From Piscinibacter sp047602365 (lineage in GTDB: Bacteria; Pseudomonadota; Gammaproteobacteria; Burkholderiales; Burkholderiaceae_C), in contig JASGHM010000002.1 in NCBI GenBank assembly GCA_047602365.1, positions 2,418,001 through 2,482,000 of the forward strand: a stretch of 64,000 nt of DNA. The letters run 5' to 3'. The notes beneath the pieces are model-generated. The model was given only the letters and a program-made list of their open reading frames with translations, searched no databases and was not told the origin of the DNA. Shown here in pieces: positions 17,431-28,301 of the stretch; the stretch's first letter is position 1, and the number at the start of each line of letters is the position of its first letter. Both the position numbers and the translations under genes were made by a program.

Positions 17431-17874
17431 TCAGTAGTAGGCGATCCAGCGGCCGCAGATGATGACCGCCAGCCAAAGCCCCAGCGAGACCAAGGTCTGT
17501 GCACGCGCCAGACGGTCGAGCGACTGCAGGCCGCCGCGCGCATGGAACGAGGCGGCGTTCAGCCCGGCCAGCATCAGCAGCCCCATCTTCAGCACGAACA
17601 TGCGGTTGGCCAGCAGCTCGCCCGGCTGGCTGATGAACATCGTCAGCCCGGTCGTCGCGGCGAGCGCGAAGCCGGCCAGCGTCAACGGCAGCGCCAGGCG
17701 CGCCAGCGGCACGACCGGCAGGCTAGCGCCCAGGCCCCACACTCGCAGCTCGAACAGCACCAGGCTGCCGAGCAGCAGCCCGATGCCGACCACGTGCAAG
17801 GCCTCCAGCAAGGGGTACAGCCACGGATGGCTGGCGATCCACGCGAACGCGGTGACGGCTTTGGGCTCGGGCAT
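17431..17874 (-). CDS. Small integral membrane protein, partner of the DUF6152-like gene
   Basis: A 147-residue protein with about four predicted membrane helices: WLYPLLEALHVVGIGLLLGS, LALPLTLAGFALAATTGL, FVLKMGLLMLAGLNAASF and LVSLGLWLAVIICGRWIAYY. The histidines in the first helix and in NAASFHARG are in positions that might bind heme or copper, but this is only an impression. ATG 17874 is used because earlier in-frame codons encode unlikely sequence. It may correspond to DUF6644, which is often next to DUF6152. The gene is divergent from mpl. Confidence 0.7.
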   Translation of the reverse strand: MPEPKAVTAFAWIASHPWLYPLLEALHVVGIGLLLGSLVLFELRVWGLGASLPVVPLARLALPLTLAGFALAATTGLTMFISQPGELLANRMFVLKMGLLMLAGLNAASFHARGGLQSLDRLARAQTLVSLGLWLAVIICGRWIAYY

Positions 17875-17914
17875 GGCCCCGCACCTTAGCAGTTCCGCCG
17901 TCACCATCGCTCCA

Positions 17915-17920
17915 TAGAAT
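17915..17920 (+). promoter_or_regulatory. Possible -10 box for mpl
   Basis: The hexamer TAGAAT ends 6 bases before the mpl ATG. If it is a -10 box, transcription would begin at or next to the start codon, giving a leaderless mRNA. No convincing -35 box and no Shine-Dalgarno sequence are seen. Confidence 0.3.
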
Positions 17921-17926
17921 CGACGC

Positions 17927-19313
17927 ATGCACATCCACATCCTCGGCATCTGCGGCACCTTCATGGGCGGCCTCGCGGCACTCGCGCGCGAGGCCGGCCA
18001 CAAGGTCACCGGCTGCGACGCCAACGTCTACCCGCCGATGAGCGACCAGCTGCGCTCGCTGGGCATCGAGCTGATCGAGGGCTTCGGCGCCGAGCAGCTG
18101 GCGCTGAAGCCCGACCTGTTCGTGGTCGGCAACGTGGTCTCGCGCGGCAATGCGCTGATGGAAGCCATCCTCGACGCGGGCGCGCCCTACACCAGCGGGC
18201 CACAGTGGCTGGCCGACCACGTGCTGCAGGGCCGCCACGTGCTGGCGGTGGCCGGCACGCACGGCAAGACGACGACCACCTCGATGCTGGCCTGGATCCT
18301 CGACCGCGCCGGCCTCGAACCCGGCTTCCTGGTCGGCGGCGTGCCGCTTGAACTTCGGCGTTTCTGCACGACTGGGCTCCGCGACCCCAGGGGCCCGGCT
18401 CGGCTCGGGCCAGCCCTTCGTCATCGAGGCCGACGAGTACGACACCGCGTTCTTCGACAAGCGCAGCAAGTTCGTGCACTACCGGCCGCGCACCGCGATC
18501 CTCAACAACCTCGAGCTCGACCACGCCGACATCTTCGAGAACCTGGCGGCGATCGAGCGCCAGTTCCACCACCTGGTACGCACCGTGCCGGGCCGCGGCC
18601 GGCTGGTCGTCAATGCCCGCGAGGAGGCGCTGCAGCGGGTGCTGGGCATGGGCTGCTGGAGCGAGGTGCTGCGCTTCGGCGCGCGCAAGGAGGAGCCGGG
18701 TGCCTTGCGCGCACGCGGCGAGCCGCATGCCTTCGACGTGCTGCGCGGCAGCCTGAAGATCGCCCGCGTCGAATGGTCGCTGCTCGGCGAGCACAACCAG
18801 CTCAACGCGTTGGCCGCGATCGCCGCGGCCGAGCATGTCGGCGTCGCGCCCGAGGTGGCGGCCAGGGCGCTGGCCAGCTTCGAGAACGTGCGCCGCCGGC
18901 TCGAACTGCGCGGCGAAGTCGCCGGCATCAGGGTCTACGACGACTTCGCCCACCACCCGACCGCGATGCGCACCACCGTCAACGGGCTGCGCCGCAAGGT
19001 CGGCACCGAGCGCATCCTGGCCGTGTTCGAACCGCGCTCGAACACCATGAAGCTGGGCACGATGAAGGCGCAGCTGCCCTGGTCGCTCGAAGAAGCCGAC
19101 CTCGCCTTCTGCCACAGCGGCGGACTGGGCTGGAACGCCGAGGAGGCGCTGGCGCCGATGGGCAAGCTGGCAGTGGTCTGCGACAACGTCGACAAGCTGG
19201 TCGAACGGGTGATCGCCGCGGCGCGGCCGGGCGACCACATCCTGTGCATGAGCAACGGCGGCTTCGGCGGCATCCACGCCAAGCTGCTGGCGGCGCTGGC
19301 CGCCCGCGCCTGA
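17927..19313 (+). CDS. mpl: UDP-N-acetylmuramate:tripeptide ligase Mpl (murein recycling), frameshifted
   Basis: Mpl joins recycled L-Ala-gamma-D-Glu-meso-DAP to UDP-MurNAc in the cytoplasm. The N-terminal part has MHIHILGICGTFMGG and the Mur ligase P-loop AGTHGKTTTTS near residue 110. After GFLVGGVPL the frame is lost at 18347-18350, where CCGCTTGAAC is read instead of the expected CCGCTGAAC. The other frame restores NFGVSARLGS, EADEYDTAFFDKRSKFVHY, NNLELDHADIF and DDFAHHPTA. Without the extra base the protein is 461 residues, close to the usual 450-460. A GC-rich insert (SATPGARLGSG) lies just after the break. Mpl is normally dispensable, so a true mutation is possible here. Confidence 0.85.
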
Positions 19314-19326
19314 CGGCGCGAGCCGC

Positions 19327-20397
19327 TCAGCGCGGCGAGGTGCCGGTACAGACGCCGGTGTCCCAGGCGGTGCGCAGCAGCGGGTGGTCGAGCGGCACGT
19401 TGCGGCTGCGGCCAGCCACCTGATCCAGCGGCACGCTGGTGATGGTGTCACCCTGCAGCACCACCACGCGGTTGAACTGCTTCGCTGCGACCAGCTGCGC
19501 CGCCGCGTGGCCGTAGCGTGTGGCCAGCACGCGGTCGAACGGTGTCGGCGCGCCGCCGCGCTGCACATGGCCGAGGATGGTCGTGCGCACCTCGCAGCCG
19601 AGCAGCGGCTCGAGCTGCGCGCGCAGCACATTGCCCACGCCGCCCAGGCGCAGCGGCTCGGGCGAGTCCTCGATGCGCTCCTTCACGGTCAGGCCGCCGC
19701 CCTCGGGCTTCGCGCCTTCGGCGATGCAGATCACGGTGTAGCGCTGGCGCGCCTCGCGCTCGCGGCAGACCTGCGCAACGGCCTCGAGCCGGTAGGGCAG
19801 TTCGGGCAGCAGGATCACGTCGGCGCCACCCGCCAGCCCCGCATGCAGCGCGATCCAGCCGGCGTAGCGGCCCATGGTCTCGAGGATCATCACGCGGCCG
19901 TGGCTCTGGCCGGTGGTCTGCAGCCGGTCGAGCGCGTCGGTGACGATGGCCACTGCAGTGTCGAAGCCGAAGCTGCGGTCGGTGTGCGCGAGGTCGTTGT
20001 CGATCGTCTTCGGGCAGCCGACGATGGGCACGCCCTTCGACGCGAGCTGCTGCGCGATCGCCATGCTGCCGTCGCCGCCGATGACGACGATCGCGTCGAG
20101 GCCGAGCTCGCGCACGTAGTCGAGCACGCGCGCGGACATGTCGGCCCCGCCGGCGCCGAAGTAGTGGAACGGGTCGGCCTTGTTGTGTGTGCCGAGGATG
20201 GTGCCGCCGGTGGCCATGATGCCGGCCACCGAGCGTTGGTCCAGCGGCCGCACGCGGCGCTCGATCAGGCCGAGGAAGCCCTGCTCGATGCCGACCACCT
20301 CGGCCCCGGCCAGGTGGATCAGCGACTTCGCGACCGCGCGGATCACCGCATTCAGTCCCGGGCAGTCGCCGCCGCCGGTGAGGATGCCCACACGCAT
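19327..20397 (-). CDS. 6-phosphofructokinase (PfkA superfamily)
   Basis: A 356-residue phosphofructokinase. The N-terminus MRVGILTGGGDCPGLN binds nucleotide phosphates. VIGGDGS carries the glycine that usually marks ATP rather than pyrophosphate as donor, while PKTIDNDLAHTD has a lysine at the second selectivity position, where classic ATP enzymes have glycine. MGRYAGWIAL and ILGHVQRGGAPTPFDR are family signatures for fructose 6-phosphate and effector binding. The mixed selectivity residues fit group III enzymes, so the donor should be tested rather than assumed. The gene converges with mpl (13 bases apart) and is divergent from the esterase gene. Confidence 0.88.
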   Translation of the reverse strand: MRVGILTGGGDCPGLNAVIRAVAKSLIHLAGAEVVGIEQGFLGLIERRVRPLDQRSVAGIMATGGTILGTHNKADPFHYFGAGGADMSARVLDYVRELGLDAIVVIGGDGSMAIAQQLASKGVPIVGCPKTIDNDLAHTDRSFGFDTAVAIVTDALDRLQTTGQSHGRVMILETMGRYAGWIALHAGLAGGADVILLPELPYRLEAVAQVCREREARQRYTVICIAEGAKPEGGGLTVKERIEDSPEPLRLGGVGNVLRAQLEPLLGCEVRTTILGHVQRGGAPTPFDRVLATRYGHAAAQLVAAKQFNRVVVLQGDTITSVPLDQVAGRSRNVPLDHPLLRTAWDTGVCTGTSPR

Positions 20398-20420
20398 GCT
20401 TGTCTCCGTGTTGCCGCGCG

Positions 20421-20448
20421 TTGGCAGTGTAGGAGCGGCGGCTAGACT
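20421..20448 (+). promoter_or_regulatory. Candidate sigma70 promoter for the YqiA-like esterase gene
   Basis: TTGGCA at 20421-20426 and TAGACT at 20443-20448 are separated by 16 bases. They match the -35 and -10 consensus at five and four of six positions. The start of transcription would fall near 20455, about 15 bases before the esterase ATG. Confidence 0.45.
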
Positions 20449-20469
20449 GCGGCACGGGCGACCTTGATC

Positions 20470-21087
20470 ATGCGCAAGCCGCACACCCACGAACCGATCA
20501 CCCATCTGCTCTACCTGCACGGCTTCCGCTCGTCGCCGCAGTCGGCCAAGGCGCGGCGCATGGCCGAGTGGGTGCGCACGCAGCGGCCCGACCTGCACTG
20601 GTGGTGCCCGCAGCTGCCGCCGTCACCGCGCGAGGCGATGACGCTGGTCTTCGAGGCAGTCGACGCGTGGCCGGCCGCGCAGACGGCGGTGATCGGCAGC
20701 TCGCTCGGCGGCTTCTACGCCAGCGTGGTGGCCGAGCGCCTCGGCTGCCCGGCCGTGCTGCTCAACCCGGCGGTGCATCCGGCGCGCGACCTGGCGAAAT
20801 ACATCGGCGAGCAGACGAGCTGGCACGACCCGGAGCAGCATTTCTTCTTCCGCGCCGAGTTCGTCGACGAACTGCGCGCGCTGGCGCCGGCGGCGCTGAC
20901 GCGGCCCGAGCGCTACTTCGCGGTGATCGCCAAAGGCGACGAGGTGCTCGACTGGCGCGAGATGGCGGAACGCTGCGCCGGCGCCCGCATCAAGCTGCTC
21001 GAAGGTGGCGACCACGCACTGTCGGACTTCGACGCGCACCTGGCGGAGATCGTCGACTTCCTCGGGCTGGCGAGCCCGCCGCGCTGA
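20470..21087 (+). CDS. YqiA-like alpha/beta hydrolase (esterase)
   Basis: A 205-residue alpha/beta hydrolase of the UPF0227/YqiA type. The early YLHGFRSSPQSAKA segment, nucleophile serine in VIGSSLGGFYA, acidic residue in AKGDEVLDW and final histidine in EGGDHALSDF give a full catalytic triad. Relatives hydrolyse short acyl esters in vitro; the physiological role is unclear. ATG 20470 is used; a TTG two codons upstream is the alternative. The stop codon directly abuts that of the convergent small membrane protein gene. Confidence 0.87.
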   Translation: MRKPHTHEPITHLLYLHGFRSSPQSAKARRMAEWVRTQRPDLHWWCPQLPPSPREAMTLVFEAVDAWPAAQTAVIGSSLGGFYASVVAERLGCPAVLLNPAVHPARDLAKYIGEQTSWHDPEQHFFFRAEFVDELRALAPAALTRPERYFAVIAKGDEVLDWREMAERCAGARIKLLEGGDHALSDFDAHLAEIVDFLGLASPPR

Positions 21088-21309
21088 TCAGGTGCGCGGC
21101 GAGTTCCAGGTGAAGATGGTCCAGGCCACGCGGCCCCAGACCTCGAGGTTGAACCAGAACAGCACGATGATGGTCGTGAAGTGGCGCAGCCGCTTGCCCA
21201 GCTCGGCGAAGCGGTCGTCGTCGCGCAGCACGTACATCAGGAAGGTGAAGAACCAGCCGGCTGCGAACAGCCCGCCGATCACGCCCATCACCCAACGAAA
21301 GATCGTCAT
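21088..21309 (-). CDS. Small two-helix membrane protein (twin B)
   Basis: A 73-residue protein starting MTIFRWVMG with one hydrophobic helix (VIGGLFAAGWFFTFLMYVL), a charged loop (RDDDRFAELGKRLRH) and a second helix (FTTIIVLFWFNLEVW). It shares the IFRW start and overall plan with the next gene, 10 bases upstream, so the two may be an old tandem duplication. Function unknown. Codon use and adjacency to lpxC suggest it is a real gene. Confidence 0.65.
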   Translation of the reverse strand: MTIFRWVMGVIGGLFAAGWFFTFLMYVLRDDDRFAELGKRLRHFTTIIVLFWFNLEVWGRVAWTIFTWNSPRT

Positions 21310-21319
21310 TCGCTGACCT

Positions 21320-21505
21320 TCACAAGACCATCGCCATGCGCTCGAGCAGCAGCACGGCGAAGAAGCCGAGCGCCGCGATCACCGTCCACTTGACGATGCG
21401 GATGCCCAGCTGCCGCCACTTCGACTGGCCCGTGCCGATGTACATCGCGAAGCAGAGCAGCCCGGCCACCAGCAGCAGCAGGACGATCCAGCGGAAGATC
21501 AGCAT
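21320..21505 (-). CDS. Small two-helix membrane protein (twin A)
   Basis: A 61-residue protein starting MLIFRW with a hydrophobic helix (IVLLLLVAGLLCFAMYIG), a short polar loop (TGQSKWRQLGIRIVK) and a second helix (WTVIAALGFFAVLLLERM). It lies 15 bases after lpxC and 10 bases before its look-alike, so it probably rides on the end of the cell-wall operon. I do not recognise a function. Confidence 0.65.
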   Translation of the reverse strand: MLIFRWIVLLLLVAGLLCFAMYIGTGQSKWRQLGIRIVKWTVIAALGFFAVLLLERMAMVL

Positions 21506-21520
21506 CGTATCGGAGCAGGC

Positions 21521-22456
21521 TTACCAGGCGGGCGCGAGCTCGGCCAGCCCCTTGGGCAGCCGCGACGGATCGTCGATGGTGACGATCTGGTAGTTCGCCG
21601 GGTCGGACATCAGCAGCCGCAGCAGCTTGTTGTTCAGCGCATGGCCCGACTTGAAGGCGCTGTAGGCGGCCAGGATGGGCCGGCCGGCCATCGCCATGTC
21701 GCCGATCGCGTCGAGGATCTTGTGCTTGACGAACTCGTCGTCGTAGCGCAACCCCTCGGCATTCAGCACCTTCGATTCGTCGACGACGATCACGTTGTCC
21801 ATGCTGCCGCCCAGGCCCAGGCCGCGGGCGCGCATCATGTCGACGTCCTTGCTGAAGCCGAAGGTGCGCGCGCGTGCGATCTCGCGCTTGTAGTTGCCCG
21901 AGCCCATGTCGAAGGTGACGCGCTGGCCGGTCTGGTCGACCGCCGGGTGGTGGAACTCGATCTCGAAGGTCAGCTTGTAGCCCTCGAAAGGCTCCAGCCG
22001 CGCCCACATCAGGCGTTCGCCCTCGCCCTCGCGCACCTCGACCGGTTTCATCACGCGGATGAAGCGCTTGGGCGCGTCCTGCAGCTCGATGCCGGCGCTC
22101 TGCAGCAGATAGACGAAGGACGCGGCCGAGCCGTCGAGGATGGGCACCTCCTCGGCGGTCAGGTCGATCGTGAGGTTGTCCAGGCCAAGGCCGGCGCAGG
22201 CCGACAGCAGGTGCTCGACCGTCTTCACCTTCGGCGCGCCGGGGTCGCCGCCGGGCGACAGCGTGGTCGCCATGCGGGTGTCGCTGACCACCTCGGCCGA
22301 CAGCGGGATCGCCACCGGCTGAGGCAGGTCGACCCGGCGGAACACGATGCCCTGGTCGGCCGGTGCCGGGCGCAGCGTCAGCTCGACACGCTGGCCGCCG
22401 TGCACGCCCACGCCGACGGCGCGCGTCATGGACTTCAGGGTGCGTTGCTGCAGCAT
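21521..22456 (-). CDS. lpxC: UDP-3-O-acyl-N-acetylglucosamine deacetylase LpxC
   Basis: The committed, zinc-dependent step of lipid A synthesis. Zinc ligands are visible in VKTVEHLLSA (first histidine) and in EFVKHKILDAIGD (second histidine and aspartate); the catalytic histidine is in SGHALNNKLL. MLQQRTLKSM is the canonical N-terminus, so ATG 22456 is the start rather than the longer frame from 22516. The length, 311 residues, is normal. It follows ftsZ after a 102-base gap with a strong hairpin, the usual place for lpxC at the end of the dcw cluster. Confidence 0.96.
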   Translation of the reverse strand: MLQQRTLKSMTRAVGVGVHGGQRVELTLRPAPADQGIVFRRVDLPQPVAIPLSAEVVSDTRMATTLSPGGDPGAPKVKTVEHLLSACAGLGLDNLTIDLTAEEVPILDGSAASFVYLLQSAGIELQDAPKRFIRVMKPVEVREGEGERLMWARLEPFEGYKLTFEIEFHHPAVDQTGQRVTFDMGSGNYKREIARARTFGFSKDVDMMRARGLGLGGSMDNVIVVDESKVLNAEGLRYDDEFVKHKILDAIGDMAMAGRPILAAYSAFKSGHALNNKLLRLLMSDPANYQIVTIDDPSRLPKGLAELAPAW

Positions 22457-22525
22457 GGGCTCGATTGTCCCCGATCCCGCGCGCCAGCGCGCTGCGAAGC
22501 GATCAATCACCTCCATAGCGAAGCT

Positions 22526-22551
22526 GCCCCAGGCCCTGCCAGGCCCGGGGC
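22526..22551 (-). terminator. GC-rich hairpin between ftsZ and lpxC
   Basis: Arms GCCCC-A-GGCC and GGCC-C-GGGGC surround a 6-base loop, giving a ten-base-pair stem with one mismatch or wobble, beginning 7 bases after the ftsZ stop. There is no T-run, so it may be a partial terminator or an mRNA-stabilising stem rather than a full stop. Confidence 0.35.
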
Positions 22552-22558
22552 AACTGGC

Positions 22559-23758
22559 TCAGTCGGCTTGCTTGCGCAGGAAGGCCGGGATCTCGATCTC
22601 GTCCATGCCGTTGCTGGCCAGCGCGTCGACCTTCGCCGCCGCGGTGCGGCCGTTGCGCCACACGCTGGGCGTGGTCAGCGCGCTGTAGTCGTGCGCCGGC
22701 GGCGTGGTCTGCACCGGGGTCGTCAGCACCGGGATGTTGTCGGTGCCGGTGCGCTGCGCAGGCGCGCTGTGCACCATCTGGATCGGCGCCGCCTGCTGGC
22801 GCTTGACCGGGCTCAGGCCGGTGGCGATGACCGTCACGCGCAGCTGGTCGCCCAGGCTCTCGTCGTAGGCGGTGCCGTAGATCACGTGCGCATCGTCCGC
22901 GGCATAGCGGCGGATGGTGTTCATCGCGTTGCGGCTCTCGGCCAGCTTGAAGTTGGCACGGTTGGCCGCGATCAGCACCAGCACGCCGCGCGCGCCGGAC
23001 AGGTCGATGCCTTCCAGCAGCGGGCAGGCCACGGCGGCCTCGGCCGCCTTGTTAGCGCGGTCCGGGCCTTGTGCCATCGCGGTGCCCATCATCGCCTTGC
23101 CCGGCTCACCCATCACCGTCTTCACGTCCTCGAAGTCGACGTTGACCATCCCCGGGATGTGGATGATGTCGCTGATGCCGCCGACGGCATTGCGCAGCAC
23201 GTCGTTGGCGTGCGCGAAGGCCTGATCCTGGGTGACGTCGTCGCCCAGCACCTCGAGCAGCTTGTCGTTGAGGATGACGATCAGCGAGTCGACGTTGGCC
23301 TCCAGCTCGGCCAGGCCGGCGTCGGCCGCCTTCATGCGGCGGTTGCCCTCGAACTCGAAGGGCTTGGTGACCACGCCGACGGTCAGGATGCCCATCTCCT
23401 TGGCGACGCGGGCGATCACCGGCGCCGCGCCGGTGCCGGTGCCGCCGCCCATGCCGGCGGTGATGAACAGCATGTTGGCGCCGCCGATCTGCTCGCGGAT
23501 GCGATCGACCGCTTCTTCCGCCGCGGCGCGGCCGGCTTCCGGCTTGGCGCCGGCGCCGAGCCCGGTGCTGCCGAGCTGGATCAGCGCGCTGGCCGCCGAG
23601 CGGTTGAGCGCCTGGGCGTCGGTGTTGGCGCAGATGAACTCCACGCCTTGCACGCCGTTGGCGATCATGTGCTCGACCGCATTGCCGCCGCCGCCGCCGA
23701 CGCCGATGACCTTGATCCGCGTGCCGAGGTCGAACTCTTCGATCATTTCGATGGGCAT
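22559..23758 (-). CDS. ftsZ: Cell division protein FtsZ
   Basis: Tubulin-like GTPase that forms the division ring. Motifs: GVGGGGGNAVEHM near the N-terminus, the GTP-binding GGGTGTGAAPVIA near residue 108, and the T7 catalytic loop NVDFEDVKTVM. The C-terminal peptide EIEIPAFLRKQAD is the conserved tail that binds FtsA and other partners, after a variable linker. The length is 399 residues. GGAG lies 8 bases before the ATG. The 144-base gap after ftsA (23759-23902) holds no gene, is less GC-rich than the rest and may contain an ftsZ promoter; I could not define one with confidence. Confidence 0.97.
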   Translation of the reverse strand: MPIEMIEEFDLGTRIKVIGVGGGGGNAVEHMIANGVQGVEFICANTDAQALNRSAASALIQLGSTGLGAGAKPEAGRAAAEEAVDRIREQIGGANMLFITAGMGGGTGTGAAPVIARVAKEMGILTVGVVTKPFEFEGNRRMKAADAGLAELEANVDSLIVILNDKLLEVLGDDVTQDQAFAHANDVLRNAVGGISDIIHIPGMVNVDFEDVKTVMGEPGKAMMGTAMAQGPDRANKAAEAAVACPLLEGIDLSGARGVLVLIAANRANFKLAESRNAMNTIRRYAADDAHVIYGTAYDESLGDQLRVTVIATGLSPVKRQQAAPIQMVHSAPAQRTGTDNIPVLTTPVQTTPPAHDYSALTTPSVWRNGRTAAAKVDALASNGMDEIEIPAFLRKQAD

Positions 23759-23902
23759 GGTGTTACTCCGTTCCTGTGTCGCAGTTGCCTGAAGATGAAT
23801 TGCCGTTGTGATCCAACGCGTCTCGCTTTTGTTGTTCCGGTCTTCGCCGGATCGCTTGAATGGGGACGAGGGGCGGGTCGTGGTTGTTCATCGCTCGCCC
23901 CT

Positions 23903-25132
<1,230 letters not shown>

Positions 25133-25135
25133 CCT

Positions 25136-25948
25136 TCAGTTCCTCCCGGCGCCGGACGTCGAGACGCCCTTCAAGCGCACCGCATATCCGTCGTTGTGGC
25201 GCAGGTCGGCGTGCACCAGCGGCCGCTGGTGCTGCGCGATCACCTGCGGCAGCGTGGCCACGAAGCGCTGCAATCGGGCGACGATCTCGTCGTCGCTGCC
25301 GCGTCCGATCTCGATCTCGGCGCCGCTGTCCAGCTCGGCACTCAGCGAGCCGCGCCCGGACATGGCCAGCATCTCGATGCGCAGTTCCAGCGGCGCGACC
25401 ACCGGCTGCAGCCGGGTGTACAGCGCCAGCAGGCGCGCCGAGCTGCCCTCCGGCCCGGCCAGCGTGGGCAGCGTGTCGTCCTCGACGTCGCCCGGGTTGG
25501 CCTCGAACACCTCGCCGAAGGTGTTGACCAGCTTGTCGTCACCGCTGTCGGTCGCCCACAGCGCGGCGACACGGTGTTCCTCCAGCCGCACCGACAGGCG
25601 GTTCGGCCAGATGCGCTGCACCACCGCGTGACGCACCCAGGGCACCGCCTCGAAGGCCTCGCGTGCGCGGCGCAGGTCCAGCGAGAAGAAGTTGCCGGCC
25701 AGGTGCGGCATCGCGTTGGCGCGGATGGTCGCCACGCTGTTGCGCGTCACGTCGCCGTCGATGCGGATCCCGCGCAGCAGGAACACCGGCTGGCGCGCCG
25801 CCCACAGTGCGGTCACCGCGGCGATCGCCAGAACGCCCAGCAGCGCCAGCAGCGCCGCGGTGACGTTCATCAGCCGCACGTCGCCGGGCAGGCCGGCGGC
25901 GCGGGAGGCGGTGGTGGCGCGGTTGCGGGCCATCGTTCGTTCAACCAT
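25136..25948 (-). CDS. ftsQ: Cell division protein FtsQ
   Basis: A bitopic divisome protein: short cytoplasmic N-terminus, transmembrane helix near residues 29-51 (VTAALLALLGVLAIAAV), then a POTRA domain (FLLRGIRIDGDVTRNS... SLDLRRAREAFEAVPWVRHAVVQRIWPNRL) and the beta domain (LPTLAGPEGS, LELRIEMLAMS). Two starts are possible: ATG 25948, which overlaps ddl by 8 bases, or ATG 25933, 7 bases after the ddl stop. Neither has a good Shine-Dalgarno sequence. Confidence 0.92.
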   Translation of the reverse strand: MVERTMARNRATTASRAAGLPGDVRLMNVTAALLALLGVLAIAAVTALWAARQPVFLLRGIRIDGDVTRNSVATIRANAMPHLAGNFFSLDLRRAREAFEAVPWVRHAVVQRIWPNRLSVRLEEHRVAALWATDSGDDKLVNTFGEVFEANPGDVEDDTLPTLAGPEGSSARLLALYTRLQPVVAPLELRIEMLAMSGRGSLSAELDSGAEIEIGRGSDDEIVARLQRFVATLPQVIAQHQRPLVHADLRHNDGYAVRLKGVSTSGAGRN

Positions 25949-26891
25949 CCAGCGCGGCGCTCGCCGCGATGTGCAGGCACAGCTGCTCGTAGCTCATGCC
26001 CGCCGCCTTGGCCGACATCGGCACCAGCGAATGCGAGGTCATGCCCGGGCTGGTGTTCATCTCCAGCAGGTAGGGCTTGCGGTCCTTCGCACGCACCATC
26101 AGGTCGGCGCGGCCCCAGCCGCGGCAGCCGAGCGCCCGGTAGGCCTCGACGACGATGCGCTGGATCTCGCGCTCCTCGTCGGCCGGCAGGCCACTGGGCA
26201 CCAGGTACTGGGTGACGTCGGTGAAGTACTTGTTCTGGTAGTCGTAGGCGCCCTCGGGCGCGACGATGCGGATCACCGGCAGCGCGCGCGCGCTGTCGCC
26301 CTCGCCGAGCACCGGGCAGGTCAGTTCGTCGCCGTCGATGAACTCCTCGCACAGCACCACGTCGTCGTGCTTGCGCGGCGAGCGCGACGGCGTCCTGCAT
26401 CTGCGAGTAGCCCTTCACCTTCGTCACACCGATCGACGAACCCTCGTGCGGCGGCTTGACGATCAGTGGCAGGCCCAGTTCGTCGGGCACCTGCACGACA
26501 CGCTCGCGCGTCTGCGCGGCGCGCGCCAGCGTCACGTACTTCGGTGTCGGCAGGCCGACCGCCTGCCACAGCCGCTTGGTCATCACCTTGTCGATGGCGA
26601 TCGCCGAGGCCATCACGCCCGAACCGGTGTAGGGGATGTGCAGCAGCTCCAGCGCGCCCTGCACCGTGCCGTCCTCGCCGTGGCGGCCGTGCAGCGCGAT
26701 GAAGGCGCGCGCAAAGCCCTCGTGCTTCAGCTCGGCCAGCTCACGTTCGGCCGGGTCGAAGGCATGGGCATCGACGCCCTGCGACTGCAGGGCCGCCAGC
26801 ACGCCGCCGCCGGACATCAGCGAGATCTCGCGCTCGGCCGAACTGCCACCCATGAGCACGGCGACCTTTCCCAGGCTCTTGGGGTCGATGC

Positions 26892-26895
<4 letters not shown>
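25941..26895 (-). CDS. ddl: D-alanine--D-alanine ligase, frameshifted
   Basis: ATP-grasp ligase making D-Ala-D-Ala. The N-terminal two thirds read normally: VAVLMGGSSAEREISLMSG, FIALHGRHGEDGTVQG, PYTGSGVMASAIAIDKVMTK, PLIVKPPHEGSSIGV. After QMQDAVALAAQ the frame breaks at 26371-26372. On the coding strand CGCAAGCACG is present where CGCAGCACG would continue with HDDVVLCEEFIDGDELTCPV. The other frame then runs cleanly through MNTSPGMTSHSLVP to the stop at 25941. Removing one base gives 317 residues, a normal Ddl. If this is the only ddl, the frameshift must be a sequence error or be bypassed. The gene overlaps murC by 4 bases and ftsQ by 8. Confidence 0.9.

Positions 26896-28297
<1,402 letters not shown>

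Positions 28298-28301
<4 letters not shown>

Noticed and set aside
18347..18352. Programmed +1 frameshifting as the main explanation of mpl, murD and mocA
   Set aside because: CTT in the P site is suggestive, but there is no following stop codon, no internal Shine-Dalgarno at fixed spacing, and ddl shows the complementary change. Kept only as a minor alternative in the findings.
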